Shown one piece after another: positions 44,660 through 53,782 of a stretch of DNA of 58,425 bases. The DNA is from Algoriphagus locisalis (GTDB lineage Bacteria; Bacteroidota; Bacteroidia; Cytophagales; Cyclobacteriaceae): contig NZ_FPBF01000010.1 in NCBI RefSeq assembly GCF_900116615.1, positions 1 through 58,425 on the forward strand, in the 5' to 3' direction. The notes beneath the pieces were generated by a model. That model did no database searches. It was not told the DNA's origin and saw only the letters and a program-made list of their open reading frames with translations. Every line of letters starts with the position of its first letter. Positions within the stretch are counted from its first letter, which is position 1. A program made the position numbers and the translations under genes.

Positions 44660-45532
44660 ATGGACAATCTGATTATTTCTGACCTTTCCAAAACGTACAA
44701 AAACGGGGTAAAAGCACTTCAGAATATTTCATTGCAAATACCAAAAGGCATGTTCGGACTGCTGGGGCCTAATGGCGCGGGGAAGTCCACACTCATGCGT
44801 ACGATTGCAACGCTTCAAGAAGCTGACCACGGCGAATTGATGCTTGGCGGACTCAATATTCAAACACAACCTAATGAACTGCGAAAAATATTGGGTTATC
44901 TGCCACAGCAATTTGGTGTATATCCAGCGCTATCTGCAGAAATGCTTTTGAGCCATCTGGCGGTGTTGAAGGGAATTATGAACCGAAAAGAGCGTAAAGA
45001 TATTGTACTCGCTCTACTTAATAGGGTAAATCTCTATGAAGTGCGGAAGCAAAAATTGGGTGAGTTCTCTGGGGGAATGAAGCAGCGTTTTGGTATTGCC
45101 CAGGCATTGCTGAATAATCCGAAGCTTTTGATTGTAGATGAACCAACGGCAGGTTTAGATCCTGTCGAGCGAAACCGGTTCTACAATCTTCTAAGTGAAG
45201 TGGGGGAGCAAACTATTGTTATCCTCTCCACCCATATTGTTGATGATGTGAAAGAATTATGCACCAAGATGGCCATCATCAACAAAGGCCAAGTGGTCAT
45301 ACAGGGAAATCCCATCGAAATAATAGCAAGCCTCAATGGGCGGTTGTACGAAAAGACAATTCAAAAATGTGAGTTGGAACATTACAAAAATGAATATCAG
45401 GTAATCAGTGATCGCCTGTATTTAGGAAAACAGTTGGTGCATGTGCTCAGTGACTCCCATCCTGGGTCTGACTTCAAGCCCATTGAAGCCAATCTGGAAG
45501 ATGTGTACATGACTCAAATTTTTAAATCCTAA
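44660..45532 (+). CDS. ABC transporter ATP-binding protein
   Basis: 290 residues. Walker A GLLGPNGAGKST, Q-loop GYLPQQFGVYP, signature EFSGGMKQRFGIAQALL, Walker B LLIVDEPTAGLDP, H-loop STHIVDDV. A C-terminal extension of about 70 residues is usual for drug- or lipid-type exporters. It is followed after 12 bp by the permease/peptidase fusion, its membrane partner. Confidence 0.94.
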   Translation: MDNLIISDLSKTYKNGVKALQNISLQIPKGMFGLLGPNGAGKSTLMRTIATLQEADHGELMLGGLNIQTQPNELRKILGYLPQQFGVYPALSAEMLLSHLAVLKGIMNRKERKDIVLALLNRVNLYEVRKQKLGEFSGGMKQRFGIAQALLNNPKLLIVDEPTAGLDPVERNRFYNLLSEVGEQTIVILSTHIVDDVKELCTKMAIINKGQVVIQGNPIEIIASLNGRLYEKTIQKCELEHYKNEYQVISDRLYLGKQLVHVLSDSHPGSDFKPIEANLEDVYMTQIFKS

Positions 45533-45544
45533 TCTCAATTCCTC

Positions 45545-48500
45545 ATGCTTTACGAGTTTTTCATATTCGAATTTAAGTACCGATTGAAGCGACCGGAAAC
45601 GTATTTCTTTTTCCTGCTTTTGTTTTTATTCTCTGTAGTAGGCACTGAATTCGTTTTTCAGGGGATTGATTTAGGATTGGTGAAGAAGAATTCTCCACTG
45701 GTCATTGCTAAAACCATGGGGGCAATTACAGGCTTGTCGATGATCATTGCTTCGATGATTATGGGTGTTCCTGTACTGAGGGACTTTCAGTACGACGTTA
45801 CTTCCCTTATTTATGTCAATCCAATCTCCAAGAAGGAGTATTTAGTGGGACGTTTCTTGGGATCCTTTCTTGTACTACTCTTTATTTTCAGTGGGATACT
45901 TTGGGGAATGATGATTGGAGAATTTATGCCCTGGAATGATCCAACCGAGTTTTTACCTTTTCGATACATCAATTACCTGCAGCCCTTTTTATGGGTTGTT
46001 TTACCCACCTTGTTTTTTGGCGCCTGCGTGTTTTTTGCGACTGGTGCCCTTAGCAAAAATCTGATGGTGGTTTACACGCAAGGTGTGGTCATATTTGTTT
46101 TGTTCATGATTACCAAAGGCATTACTAACGAGACGCTTCAAGCCTTGCTGGATCCTTTTTCCCTTACCACATTGACAAAGGCAAGTAAGGAGTGGACGGT
46201 TGCGGACAGGAATTCTCTGCTTATTCCTGTGTCAGGTATTATGCTGCTCAACAAACTCTTCTGGACAGGGATTGGGATTTGGGTGTTGACAGGTGCCTAT
46301 ATCAAGTTCAAGCTGATGGTGGTAAATGAAAAGGCTTTTTATAAAAAGCAGATTCACAAAGTCAAATCCTTACCGCATACATTTTCCAAGAGGCTGCCTG
46401 CTGTATCTCCTGTATTTCATCTTAATGCGCAGATCAGACAGCTACTACTCAACACTTGGTTTCATGGCGTTTCCATACTCAAGCTCAAATCCTTTTGGGC
46501 AATTATCCTGTGCTGTTTCATCATTATTCTTGTGAATTCTGTTAGCCTGGGCACCTCCTATGGCGTGGATAGTTATCCAACCACTTATCTTATTATCGAA
46601 GAATTACGGGAGATGTCCATTTACTTTTTCATGATCATCCTGGTTTTTTATTCCGGTGAAATCATGTGGAAGGAACGGGACGTAAAGCTTGACCTCATTC
46701 ATGATGCTACTCCTATTTCCAGTATGGTGAATGTGGGTAGCAGGTTCCTTGCATTACTGCTCATCTATGCCATTGTCATGCTTTCACTCACTGCAGCAGG
46801 GATGCTGTTTCAGACATTAAATGGCTTCCATAACTACGAATTGAAGGTTTATTTCTTTGGGTTCTTTTTGGAGTTATTTCCATTTCTGGCCTTATATACC
46901 TTTGCGGCGATGTTTTTTCAGGCGCTTACCGGAAATAAGTTTATGGGCATGCTCGCCACCATCGCGTTTGCTATCATCAATGTAGGCATTGGCGTTTTCG
47001 GTTTGGAACATGCCTTACTCAATTTTGGTGGACATGCGCTGTCCACTTACTCGGATATGAATGGTTATGGCCACTTTCTGCCTGCCTATCTCTGGGTGAA
47101 ACTGTATTGGGTCTTGTTTGGAGTGCTGCTCCTGATCTTCGCCGGTATGTTGATGGTTAAGGGCAACGAAACGGGCTTGGGAAAACGATGGATAAGTGGA
47201 CTCAAGCAAACTGGAAAACCTCTCGCAGTTTTTGGTTTAGGTTGCTTCATACTCTTCCTCAGTGTTGGAGGGTATATTTTTTACAATACCAATGTGCTGA
47301 ATGAATTCTGGACAAAAGGTGAACAAATCAGTTTCAGAGCGGAATACGAAAAGTCACTGAAGCAGTTTGAATTTATTCCACAGCCCAAAATAATAGATGT
47401 CAAACTCACTATAGACCTATTCCCATCCAAAAGAGCCTATGAAGTAGCAGGATATTATCTTGTCACCAATACATCCCAAGAACCCATCCATGAAGTCCAT
47501 GTTCAAAAGCTAATCGAGTCAAATGTGGAACTAACGGATGTGGCCTTTGATCGCAGCATGAAGATAAACAACTCGTATTCTGACTATCATTATGCCATCT
47601 ACGAATTAAGCGAATCTCTAGCCCCCGGTGATACGCTGAGAATGAATTTCAGACAAACCTTAAATCCAAAGGGGTTTGAAGCAGATAATTCCGTTTCGGA
47701 TGTGGTATATAACGGGACCTTCTTCGACAATGCTGAATTGCCGAGTTTTGGTTATCAGAAAAAATATGAGCTGCAGGATGAGGATGATCGAGCCAATTTT
47801 GGGCTGGCTACAAGATTCCATAAAGCCAAACGCAATGACGCGAGAGAATTGGTAAATGCCCGTGGTGGAAGTGATTCAGATGGTACCAACTTAGAAGTAA
47901 TAATCAGTACAGAAGCGCCACAAACAGCTTTGACCTCCGGTGATTTAGTGGCAACATGGAATAAGGAGGATCGTAATTATTTTCACTACAAAACCAATCA
48001 GCCAATCATCCACTTTTATCCCTTTGTATCAGCTCACTATGAGGTAATGAGAGATAGCACTATTCCATCTGGCAATACGGTGGAGGAAGTGGTGGATTTG
48101 GAGATTTATTATCACAAAGGACATGAATACAACCTCTCACGGATGATGGAATCGATGAAAATGTCGTTGGATTATTTTAGCAGGTATTTCAGTCCGTACC
48201 AATACAGACAACTTCGAATCGTGGAGTTTCCAAGGTATCGAACTTTCGCCCAATCCCTACCTGGCATCATTCCTTTTTCGGAGGCCATCGGTTTTATTTT
48301 GGACATTGATGATGAAAAAGATGTGGACATGGCTTTTTATGTTACGGCGCATGAAGTGGCTCACCAATGGTGGGGCTTGCAACTCGAAGCTGCCAACGTG
48401 CAGGGACAGCACATGATTTTGGAAGCCCTGGCACAGTATTCAGCCATGATGGTGCTCAGGGAAAAATATGCGGATGAAAAAGTCCAACAATTTCTGAAAC

Positions 48501-48832
48501 TCCAGTTGGAGGACTACACAGAAGCTACTATTAAGTCCAGTATAGAGGAGCTGCCTTTAGCCTTGGTTGAAAATGAAGAACACATCTACTACAATAAAGG
48601 AGCGCTGGCTATGTACGAATTCCAAAGGCAGATAGGCGAAAAAAATGTGAACCTTGCTTTACAGAATTTTCTGAATGATTGGCATTCTTTCGATAATCTA
48701 AAAAAGCCCAGTCGCTATGCAACCACCTTAGACTTAATCCAGTATTTTCGAGAAGTGACTCCTGATTCTAAGCAACATATTATTTCAGATCTGTTTGAAC
48801 AGGTTAATACTATTGGGCAAGATCCGGGTTGA
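45545..48832 (+). CDS. ABC-2-type permease fused to an M1-family peptidase domain
   Basis: 1095 residues. The first 590 hold about twelve hydrophobic segments in two ABC-2-like blocks. The rest is an external M1 aminopeptidase-like part with HEVAHQWW at 936-943 as zinc site and Glu960 in MILEALAQYS. The His-to-Glu spacing is one longer than in ordinary M1 enzymes (HEXXH-X19-E), as I recall for this fusion family. The aminopeptidase GxMEN motif is replaced by PGIIPFSEAIGF. The protein may export and trim, or sense, peptides. Together with the ATPase gene and the divergent LytS/LytTR pair it forms one locus. Confidence 0.9.
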   Translation: MLYEFFIFEFKYRLKRPETYFFFLLLFLFSVVGTEFVFQGIDLGLVKKNSPLVIAKTMGAITGLSMIIASMIMGVPVLRDFQYDVTSLIYVNPISKKEYLVGRFLGSFLVLLFIFSGILWGMMIGEFMPWNDPTEFLPFRYINYLQPFLWVVLPTLFFGACVFFATGALSKNLMVVYTQGVVIFVLFMITKGITNETLQALLDPFSLTTLTKASKEWTVADRNSLLIPVSGIMLLNKLFWTGIGIWVLTGAYIKFKLMVVNEKAFYKKQIHKVKSLPHTFSKRLPAVSPVFHLNAQIRQLLLNTWFHGVSILKLKSFWAIILCCFIIILVNSVSLGTSYGVDSYPTTYLIIEELREMSIYFFMIILVFYSGEIMWKERDVKLDLIHDATPISSMVNVGSRFLALLLIYAIVMLSLTAAGMLFQTLNGFHNYELKVYFFGFFLELFPFLALYTFAAMFFQALTGNKFMGMLATIAFAIINVGIGVFGLEHALLNFGGHALSTYSDMNGYGHFLPAYLWVKLYWVLFGVLLLIFAGMLMVKGNETGLGKRWISGLKQTGKPLAVFGLGCFILFLSVGGYIFYNTNVLNEFWTKGEQISFRAEYEKSLKQFEFIPQPKIIDVKLTIDLFPSKRAYEVAGYYLVTNTSQEPIHEVHVQKLIESNVELTDVAFDRSMKINNSYSDYHYAIYELSESLAPGDTLRMNFRQTLNPKGFEADNSVSDVVYNGTFFDNAELPSFGYQKKYELQDEDDRANFGLATRFHKAKRNDARELVNARGGSDSDGTNLEVIISTEAPQTALTSGDLVATWNKEDRNYFHYKTNQPIIHFYPFVSAHYEVMRDSTIPSGNTVEEVVDLEIYYHKGHEYNLSRMMESMKMSLDYFSRYFSPYQYRQLRIVEFPRYRTFAQSLPGIIPFSEAIGFILDIDDEKDVDMAFYVTAHEVAHQWWGLQLEAANVQGQHMILEALAQYSAMMVLREKYADEKVQQFLKLQLEDYTEATIKSSIEELPLALVENEEHIYYNKGALAMYEFQRQIGEKNVNLALQNFLNDWHSFDNLKKPSRYATTLDLIQYFREVTPDSKQHIISDLFEQVNTIGQDPG

Positions 48833-48913
48833 GCAGAATTCTATTTACTACGAAAGGGGGGGCTGGATAAACTTTAACCAGGAACACTACCTAATCCTAA
48901 AAACCAGAGAACT

Positions 48914-49288
48914 ATGAAAGAAATCAAACCCATCAACATTTTGGAGAAATTCTCCATGTTTGAAAAGCTCTGGACTCCACATATCATCGGGGAGCTCAAT
49001 GGACAATATGTCAAGCTTTGTAAACTCAAAAACGACTTTGTCTGGCACAGTCACGATAATGAAGATGAACTGTTTATGGTGTTTAAAGGGACCCTTCTCA
49101 TGGACTTTCGGGATGGCCGGACCGTGGAAGTCAAGGAGGGAGAGATTCTGATTGTCCCCAAAGGAGTGGAACACCGTCCACATACTAACGGAGAAATCGT
49201 TTTGAATCTGCTCTTTGAGCCGAAGACAACCGCTCATACCGGGAACGTGGATGCTGAGGTAACGGTAAAAGAATTAGGGTGGATTTAA
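48914..49288 (+). CDS. Cupin-domain protein
   Basis: 124 residues. The first cupin motif is visible as FVWHSHDNEDELFMVFKGTL (His, His, Glu) and the second as PKGVEHRPHTNG. The metal-binding set is complete, so it is probably a small metal-dependent enzyme or sensor; the substrate is unknown. It lies 80 bp after the ABC-M1 gene with no visible terminator between them. Confidence 0.9.
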   Translation: MKEIKPINILEKFSMFEKLWTPHIIGELNGQYVKLCKLKNDFVWHSHDNEDELFMVFKGTLLMDFRDGRTVEVKEGEILIVPKGVEHRPHTNGEIVLNLLFEPKTTAHTGNVDAEVTVKELGWI

Positions 49289-49778
49289 GTTAAGTCAAGT
49301 CAACGAATGTCCATATTCTAAGGGTAAAACAAGATTTCCTCCAAGTGTCACACAAGAGGATATTTAATGTCCCTGTGTACTGACTGGACTATATAGTGAA
49401 GGATTGGGGGAATCCAGGTATAATCCATTATAAATGGCAGAAACATTCAAAATGATAGCTTTTGAGCAATTGATGGCGTTTTTCAGCTGACACTAGTCCA
49501 AAGGATGAAAAGCACTCTTTACATTTCAGGAAAGCCTCACAGAATGCCATCTTGGACTTAAAACCGCAGATTTAAGGTTTTATAGTATGATGGATAGAAG
49601 CTTAAAGATTCCTGAACAGGAACACACCTGAACTGATATTAAGATGGACGGCATAGCCCTTTATGTCATCAAACTTTTTCAATTCAAACCCGATTAACGA
49701 TGATTCAACTCAAAGTACTTTCGTAAGTTGAGCCCAGTATAGAGATTTACGTCGAAATGAGTAGAAATTGGGATTTGA
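49289..49778. other. Intergenic region before the third LytS gene
   Basis: 490 bp with no supported gene. The phrase CTGAACAGGAACACA (49612-49626) also occurs near 889-903, too short to interpret. It should contain the promoter of the LytS/LytTR/CPBP run, but I see no convincing TAnnTTTG element. Confidence 0.4.
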
Positions 49779-50843
49779 ATGATCACAAATAAATACAAGC
49801 GGATAGAATACCTGGGGTTTGATGATAGATGGTTTGCTGCCATTGGTGTGCTGCTGTTGGGCTTGTCAGCTTCATACCTCTTTAATCTAACAGTAGTTCA
49901 GCTTAGTACTATTGAACTCATCATCACCTTTGTAGCTTCTTTATTTTTTTCAGCTTCTGATTGGCTGATCAATAGGTTGATCTTAATACGCTTAAGAATT
50001 ATTTATCCCAGCTTAAAGGATAGTGCCAAGCGGGTAACGCTGCTTTTTATTGGGACTTTACTAACTGTAACTATTGTTGATTTTGTTGGGGTCAGTTTAA
50101 TCTCCCTGTTCGTGGAGAATGTCAGCTATGATTTTCAGGAAAGGGCCAGGTCATTGGTCGTCATCGTTTTTCTCACGACCATGATAATGGCCATTTATGA
50201 AGCTATTTACTTCTTCGTTCTTCTTAAAAAATCAGTCAGAGAAGAAGAACAGGCAAAGCAAGCGATCATTCAAGCCGAACTTGACACCCTCCGAAATCAG
50301 GTTCAACCCCATTTTTTCTTCAACACCTTGAATACCTTGCGGGATATAATTGACCAAAGCCCCAGGGAGGATGCGAAGCAATTTGTAGATAAACTATCGG
50401 ATATCTATCGCTTTTTGTTGGAATCAGGAGACACCAATTTGATTTCATTAAAGGCGGAGCTGAAGTTTGCCAAAGCTTATATGCATATACAATCAGAACG
50501 GTTTGGTGACAACCTGAAATTGAATTGGAACATCCCTATAGCGATCGAAGATAAAATTATTGCACCCATGAGCCTCCAATTGCTCTTGGAAAATGCCATT
50601 AAACACAATGTTATTTCCAGGTCTAGGCCACTGGAGATCAACATTAGTATTGCAAATGGTTTTATTGTAGTTACTAATAAAATCCAAAAAAAATCCACAC
50701 AACTCCCTTCTACTAAGGTGGGGTTAGAAAATATTAAAAAGCGCTATGCGCTCATTACAGACAGACCAATTGAAATAGAGAATGACGGCCATCTGTTTTC
50801 CGTTTCGCTCCCGTTGTTGGATACTAGCTTGCTTGAAGAATGA
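49779..50843 (+). CDS. LytS-type sensor histidine kinase (third pair)
   Basis: 354 residues. Four membrane helices occupy about residues 15-150 (for example LLFIGTLLTVTIVDFVGVSL), then LDTLRNQVQPHFFFNTLNTL (phospho-accepting His), LLLENAIKHNV and VGLENIKKRYALI. The usual NPHF is QPHF here. It overlaps the LytTR gene by 4 nt. Confidence 0.9.
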   Translation: MITNKYKRIEYLGFDDRWFAAIGVLLLGLSASYLFNLTVVQLSTIELIITFVASLFFSASDWLINRLILIRLRIIYPSLKDSAKRVTLLFIGTLLTVTIVDFVGVSLISLFVENVSYDFQERARSLVVIVFLTTMIMAIYEAIYFFVLLKKSVREEEQAKQAIIQAELDTLRNQVQPHFFFNTLNTLRDIIDQSPREDAKQFVDKLSDIYRFLLESGDTNLISLKAELKFAKAYMHIQSERFGDNLKLNWNIPIAIEDKIIAPMSLQLLLENAIKHNVISRSRPLEINISIANGFIVVTNKIQKKSTQLPSTKVGLENIKKRYALITDRPIEIENDGHLFSVSLPLLDTSLLEE

Positions 50844-51598
50844 CTACCAAAATCTTAATCATCGAAGACGAAATTAGGGCTGTTAGCCAGCTGCAATTAA
50901 TGTTGACAGCCTGCGGCTTTAGATTCGAATTGCTCGAAATCATTGATACGGTAGAAGATGCGGTGATCTGGTTTCAACAGAACGACAGCCCGGATCTGGT
51001 ATTCATGGATATTCAGTTAGCCGATGGGTTGAGCTTTGAAATTTTTCAGAAAACAACCGTAAAGGCTCCAATTATCTTTACAACGGCCTTTGACCAATAC
51101 GCCATTCAGGCCTTCAAGGTCAACAGTGTGGATTATTTACTGAAGCCTATACAAAAAGATGACCTTAGCAAGGCACTTGACAAATTCCTCCAATCCAACA
51201 GTTCTGCTACGGTGGATACTGCTACGTTAACCCAACTACTCCGTGACCTTCAAACGCCTGCCGAAAGAGATGGGATATTGGTTAAATCAGGGAATGGATT
51301 TGTACAGCTTAAAATTGCTGATTTACTGTATTGTTATTCTGAGGATAGCATCACTTTTGGCGTTACGCATCACAAACGATTTATTATTGAAGAGACTATA
51401 GATGAGTTATTCAGTACACTGGATCAAACAAAATTCTTCAAAATCAACCGGGGACAGATAGTCGCTAAATCTTCCATTTTGAAATTGGAGCCTTATTTCA
51501 ACCATCGGGTAAGGCTTTCTGTGAGCAACCCAAGAGAGCAGGAATTCATCGTAAGCAGGTCAAAAACCGGCGATTTTAAGAATTGGATGAACGGGTAA
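50840..51598 (+). CDS. LytTR-family response regulator (third pair)
   Basis: 252 residues. Receiver with ED at 10-11, D57 in LVFMDIQLADG, T in FTTAFDQYA and K in YLLKPIQKDDL. The LytTR domain follows (DLLYCYSEDSITFGVTHHKR, FFKINRGQIVAKSSILKLEP). It is less similar to the other two regulators than they are to each other. The likely target is the CPBP protease gene 112 bp downstream. Confidence 0.92.
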   Translation: MTTKILIIEDEIRAVSQLQLMLTACGFRFELLEIIDTVEDAVIWFQQNDSPDLVFMDIQLADGLSFEIFQKTTVKAPIIFTTAFDQYAIQAFKVNSVDYLLKPIQKDDLSKALDKFLQSNSSATVDTATLTQLLRDLQTPAERDGILVKSGNGFVQLKIADLLYCYSEDSITFGVTHHKRFIIEETIDELFSTLDQTKFFKINRGQIVAKSSILKLEPYFNHRVRLSVSNPREQEFIVSRSKTGDFKNWMNG

Positions 51599-51710
51599 TC
51601 TGTCGGCTATCGCAATTCAACCGACATTTACGATAGTCCAGTTTAAACAGCTTTCTAGGTAGGTAGCATAAATTGATATTGCCCTTGTATCAATTTAAAA
51701 AAGCAGAAAG

Positions 51711-52373
51711 ATGAATAAATTATCGCTAAAGCAAGTCATACTTCCCATAGCTACCCTCGCCATTGTTATCTTCATGTACTTTGGCCCGATCACCCGGACC
51801 GCTTTTGAAAATGTCATTATTTCCTTAGTGATAATTGCGGCTAATTATTTTGAATACAAGGGAAAACCATTTTCAGCACTTGGATTTTATCGTGATAAAT
51901 TCACTGCCAAAAACCTCTTTGTGCTTGCCCCCTTGGTAGCCTTTGGGCTTTTTGTTTTGTATGTATTCGCCATAGTGCCCGGAGTCGAAATGCTCACGGG
52001 AGTTCCTATTGATTATTCAAGTATGCGTCACTTGGAAGGTGATCTTCCAACCACTGTTGTTTGGTTGTTAATCGTGTGGGCTACTGCTGCATTTGGAGAA
52101 GAAATTATTTTTCGCGGCTACTTAATGCGACAGTTTGTCAAATTCTTTGGGGAAAGCAAAATCAGTCTAGTGATTAATATTCTGATATTTTCCAGTTTTT
52201 TTGGTTACATGCATATGCAGCAAGGGATCACCGGACAGATAGTCGCTGCATCTACCGGATCTCTCCTATGCATTATATTCTACCTGCGCAAATACGATTT
52301 GTGGTTTAATATCATGGTTCACGGTTTTTTCAACACCTTAGGAATGCTCAGCTTTTATTTTGGAATTGCTTGA
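51711..52373 (+). CDS. CPBP-family intramembrane metalloprotease
   Basis: 220 residues with about six membrane helices. All three CPBP motifs are present: EEIIFR (in FGEEIIFRGYLMRQ), FFGYMH and HGFFN. Such proteins cleave within membranes (Rce1-like) or take part in bacteriocin self-immunity; the substrate is unknown. It lies in the same direction as the LytS/LytTR pair. Confidence 0.92.
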   Translation: MNKLSLKQVILPIATLAIVIFMYFGPITRTAFENVIISLVIIAANYFEYKGKPFSALGFYRDKFTAKNLFVLAPLVAFGLFVLYVFAIVPGVEMLTGVPIDYSSMRHLEGDLPTTVVWLLIVWATAAFGEEIIFRGYLMRQFVKFFGESKISLVINILIFSSFFGYMHMQQGITGQIVAASTGSLLCIIFYLRKYDLWFNIMVHGFFNTLGMLSFYFGIA

Positions 52374-52765
52374 TTCTTTAGTTTTACTCTTACTCAAGCT
52401 GCTTACTGGCAATTGATTTTAAGTAAGCAGAAAGAGAACGCAATTAAATTAATTTGAGAAAGTTGAGACTTGCTTTAAAGCCAATTGGAGTAATATAAAG
52501 CCAAGGGACAAAGCCAAGGCTTTTTTCGCCCTAGTAGCAGGAATGATGGAAGGAATAGCATTCAGCGACTACTTTAAATTCAACTAGATGGAGGTTAACC
52601 GTCGCAAGCCTGCCTAATCTTCTAAGTGACCTGGGGATATTCACGGGACTAAACATCAACTTCCTATGGAGTTTAAAAGCATTACCTATAGCGCATGATG
52701 TTTGGTGTCTGCTATGTGATTGTGAAGCTGCTGTTATTCAATTATTAAAAATTGATATTTAATTA
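52374..52765. other. Intergenic region before DUF2975 gene
   Basis: No gene is supported. At 52500-52526 AAAGCC can pair with GGCTTT followed by four T, a possible weak terminator of the CPBP gene about 125 bp upstream. The rest shows nothing I recognise. Confidence 0.35.
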
Positions 52766-52794
52766 TTGTTTTACGATAAATTTTTATAGACTTG
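52766..52794 (+). promoter_or_regulatory. Bacteroidetes-type promoter of the DUF2975/YozG genes
   Basis: TTG at 52766-52768 and TAGACTTG at 52787-52794, separated by 18 nt and ending 21 nt before the ATG. This is close to the TTG / TAnnTTTG consensus known from Bacteroidetes. Confidence 0.5.
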
Positions 52795-52815
52795 CAATAA
52801 TAAAACTTACATACA

Positions 52816-53361
52816 ATGAACAGAAAAACAGCAAGCACAGGTAAGAAGGGAGCCTCCTTTACTGTCATTTACATGATTGGAGTCATTTTTGCCACCACCA
52901 AATTGATCGATTATCTTCAGTGGACTTTTCAGTTGATTAAGAAATGGGATCTACCCGATGAACCATTTTTTTCTAAGGTGGTACTCATGAACAATACGGT
53001 TGAGATTTCAACCACTGCCTATCTTGTGTTTGCATTGGCTTACATCCTGGTTTTTGGATTTATTATTTTGGGGCTTTACCAACTCAACAGAACCACTAAG
53101 TTGTTTGAGGGGAATAGTGTTTTTCAACCCGAAGTGAGTGTGTCTTTTAAGAGAGCAGGGAAATCATTCCTAGCTTTTGCTTTCGGTACATTCATTATAG
53201 ACGTTGCTTTTTTGGCTTGGGCTCATACCTCCAGTAGAGTAATGGATTTGTTATCTACCGAGTTATTGGTGTTTCTGATTTTGGGATACCTGATGTTCTT
53301 TTTGGCCGATGTTTTTAAAGAGGGGATTACGCTGCAGGAGGAAAACGATTTAATAATTTAA
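52816..53361 (+). CDS. DUF2975 membrane protein
   Basis: 181 residues with four membrane helices (near 15-35, 70-95, 115-140 and 150-170). LNRTTKLFEGNSVFQPEVSV and the C-terminal FFLADVFKEGITLQEENDLI match the DUF2975 family. The EGITLQEENDLI tail is a common ending of the family. It is followed 2 bp later by a YozG-type regulator, a pairing known from Bacillus (yoaS/yozG). Function unknown. Confidence 0.9.
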   Translation: MNRKTASTGKKGASFTVIYMIGVIFATTKLIDYLQWTFQLIKKWDLPDEPFFSKVVLMNNTVEISTTAYLVFALAYILVFGFIILGLYQLNRTTKLFEGNSVFQPEVSVSFKRAGKSFLAFAFGTFIIDVAFLAWAHTSSRVMDLLSTELLVFLILGYLMFFLADVFKEGITLQEENDLII

Positions 53362-53363
53362 TT

Positions 53364-53570
53364 GTGCCAATCATAGTAAACCTGGATGTGATGCTTGCAA
53401 GGAGAAAAATGCAATCGAAGGAATTGTGTGAGATTCTTGGAATCACCCCTGCAAACCTTTCGATTTTAAAAACCGGAAAAGCCAAGGCCATTCGTTTTAC
53501 CACGCTCGAAGCTATTTGTGAGGCGTTGGACTGTCAGCCGGGAGATATTATAGAATATAAGAAAGAATAA
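53364..53570 (+). CDS. YozG-like Cro/C1-type HTH regulator
   Basis: 68 residues from a GTG codon; no ATG fits, and the GTG lies 2 bp after the DUF2975 stop. A single HTH domain covers the protein: LDVMLARRKMQSKELCEILG, ITPANLSILKTGKAKAIRFT, then ICEALDCQPGDIIEYKK. This is the YozG/transcriptional-regulator type found beside DUF2975 genes. It probably regulates its own operon. Confidence 0.92.
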   Translation: MPIIVNLDVMLARRKMQSKELCEILGITPANLSILKTGKAKAIRFTTLEAICEALDCQPGDIIEYKKE

Positions 53571-53782
53571 AATCTGCAGCTAGTTTTTATAGTTAATTCA
53601 CCTTGGGATTCCACTTGCTTTGCATGTCCTATTTGCAATGCTTATAATTGGACTATGACCAGCTACAGCAAGTCATGACCTGTAGTTTTCAAATGTGATT
53701 CACATACAGTTTGGTGTCCAAATATAAGTTTCGGCTTTTGAAGAAAACGGTTAAAGAGATAGTAGAATAAGACATATGTGAT

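Noticed and set aside
889..49626. Shared phrase CTGAACAGGAACACA at 889 and 49612
   Set aside because: Only about 15 nt long, with no similarity on either side; it may be chance or a worn repeat.
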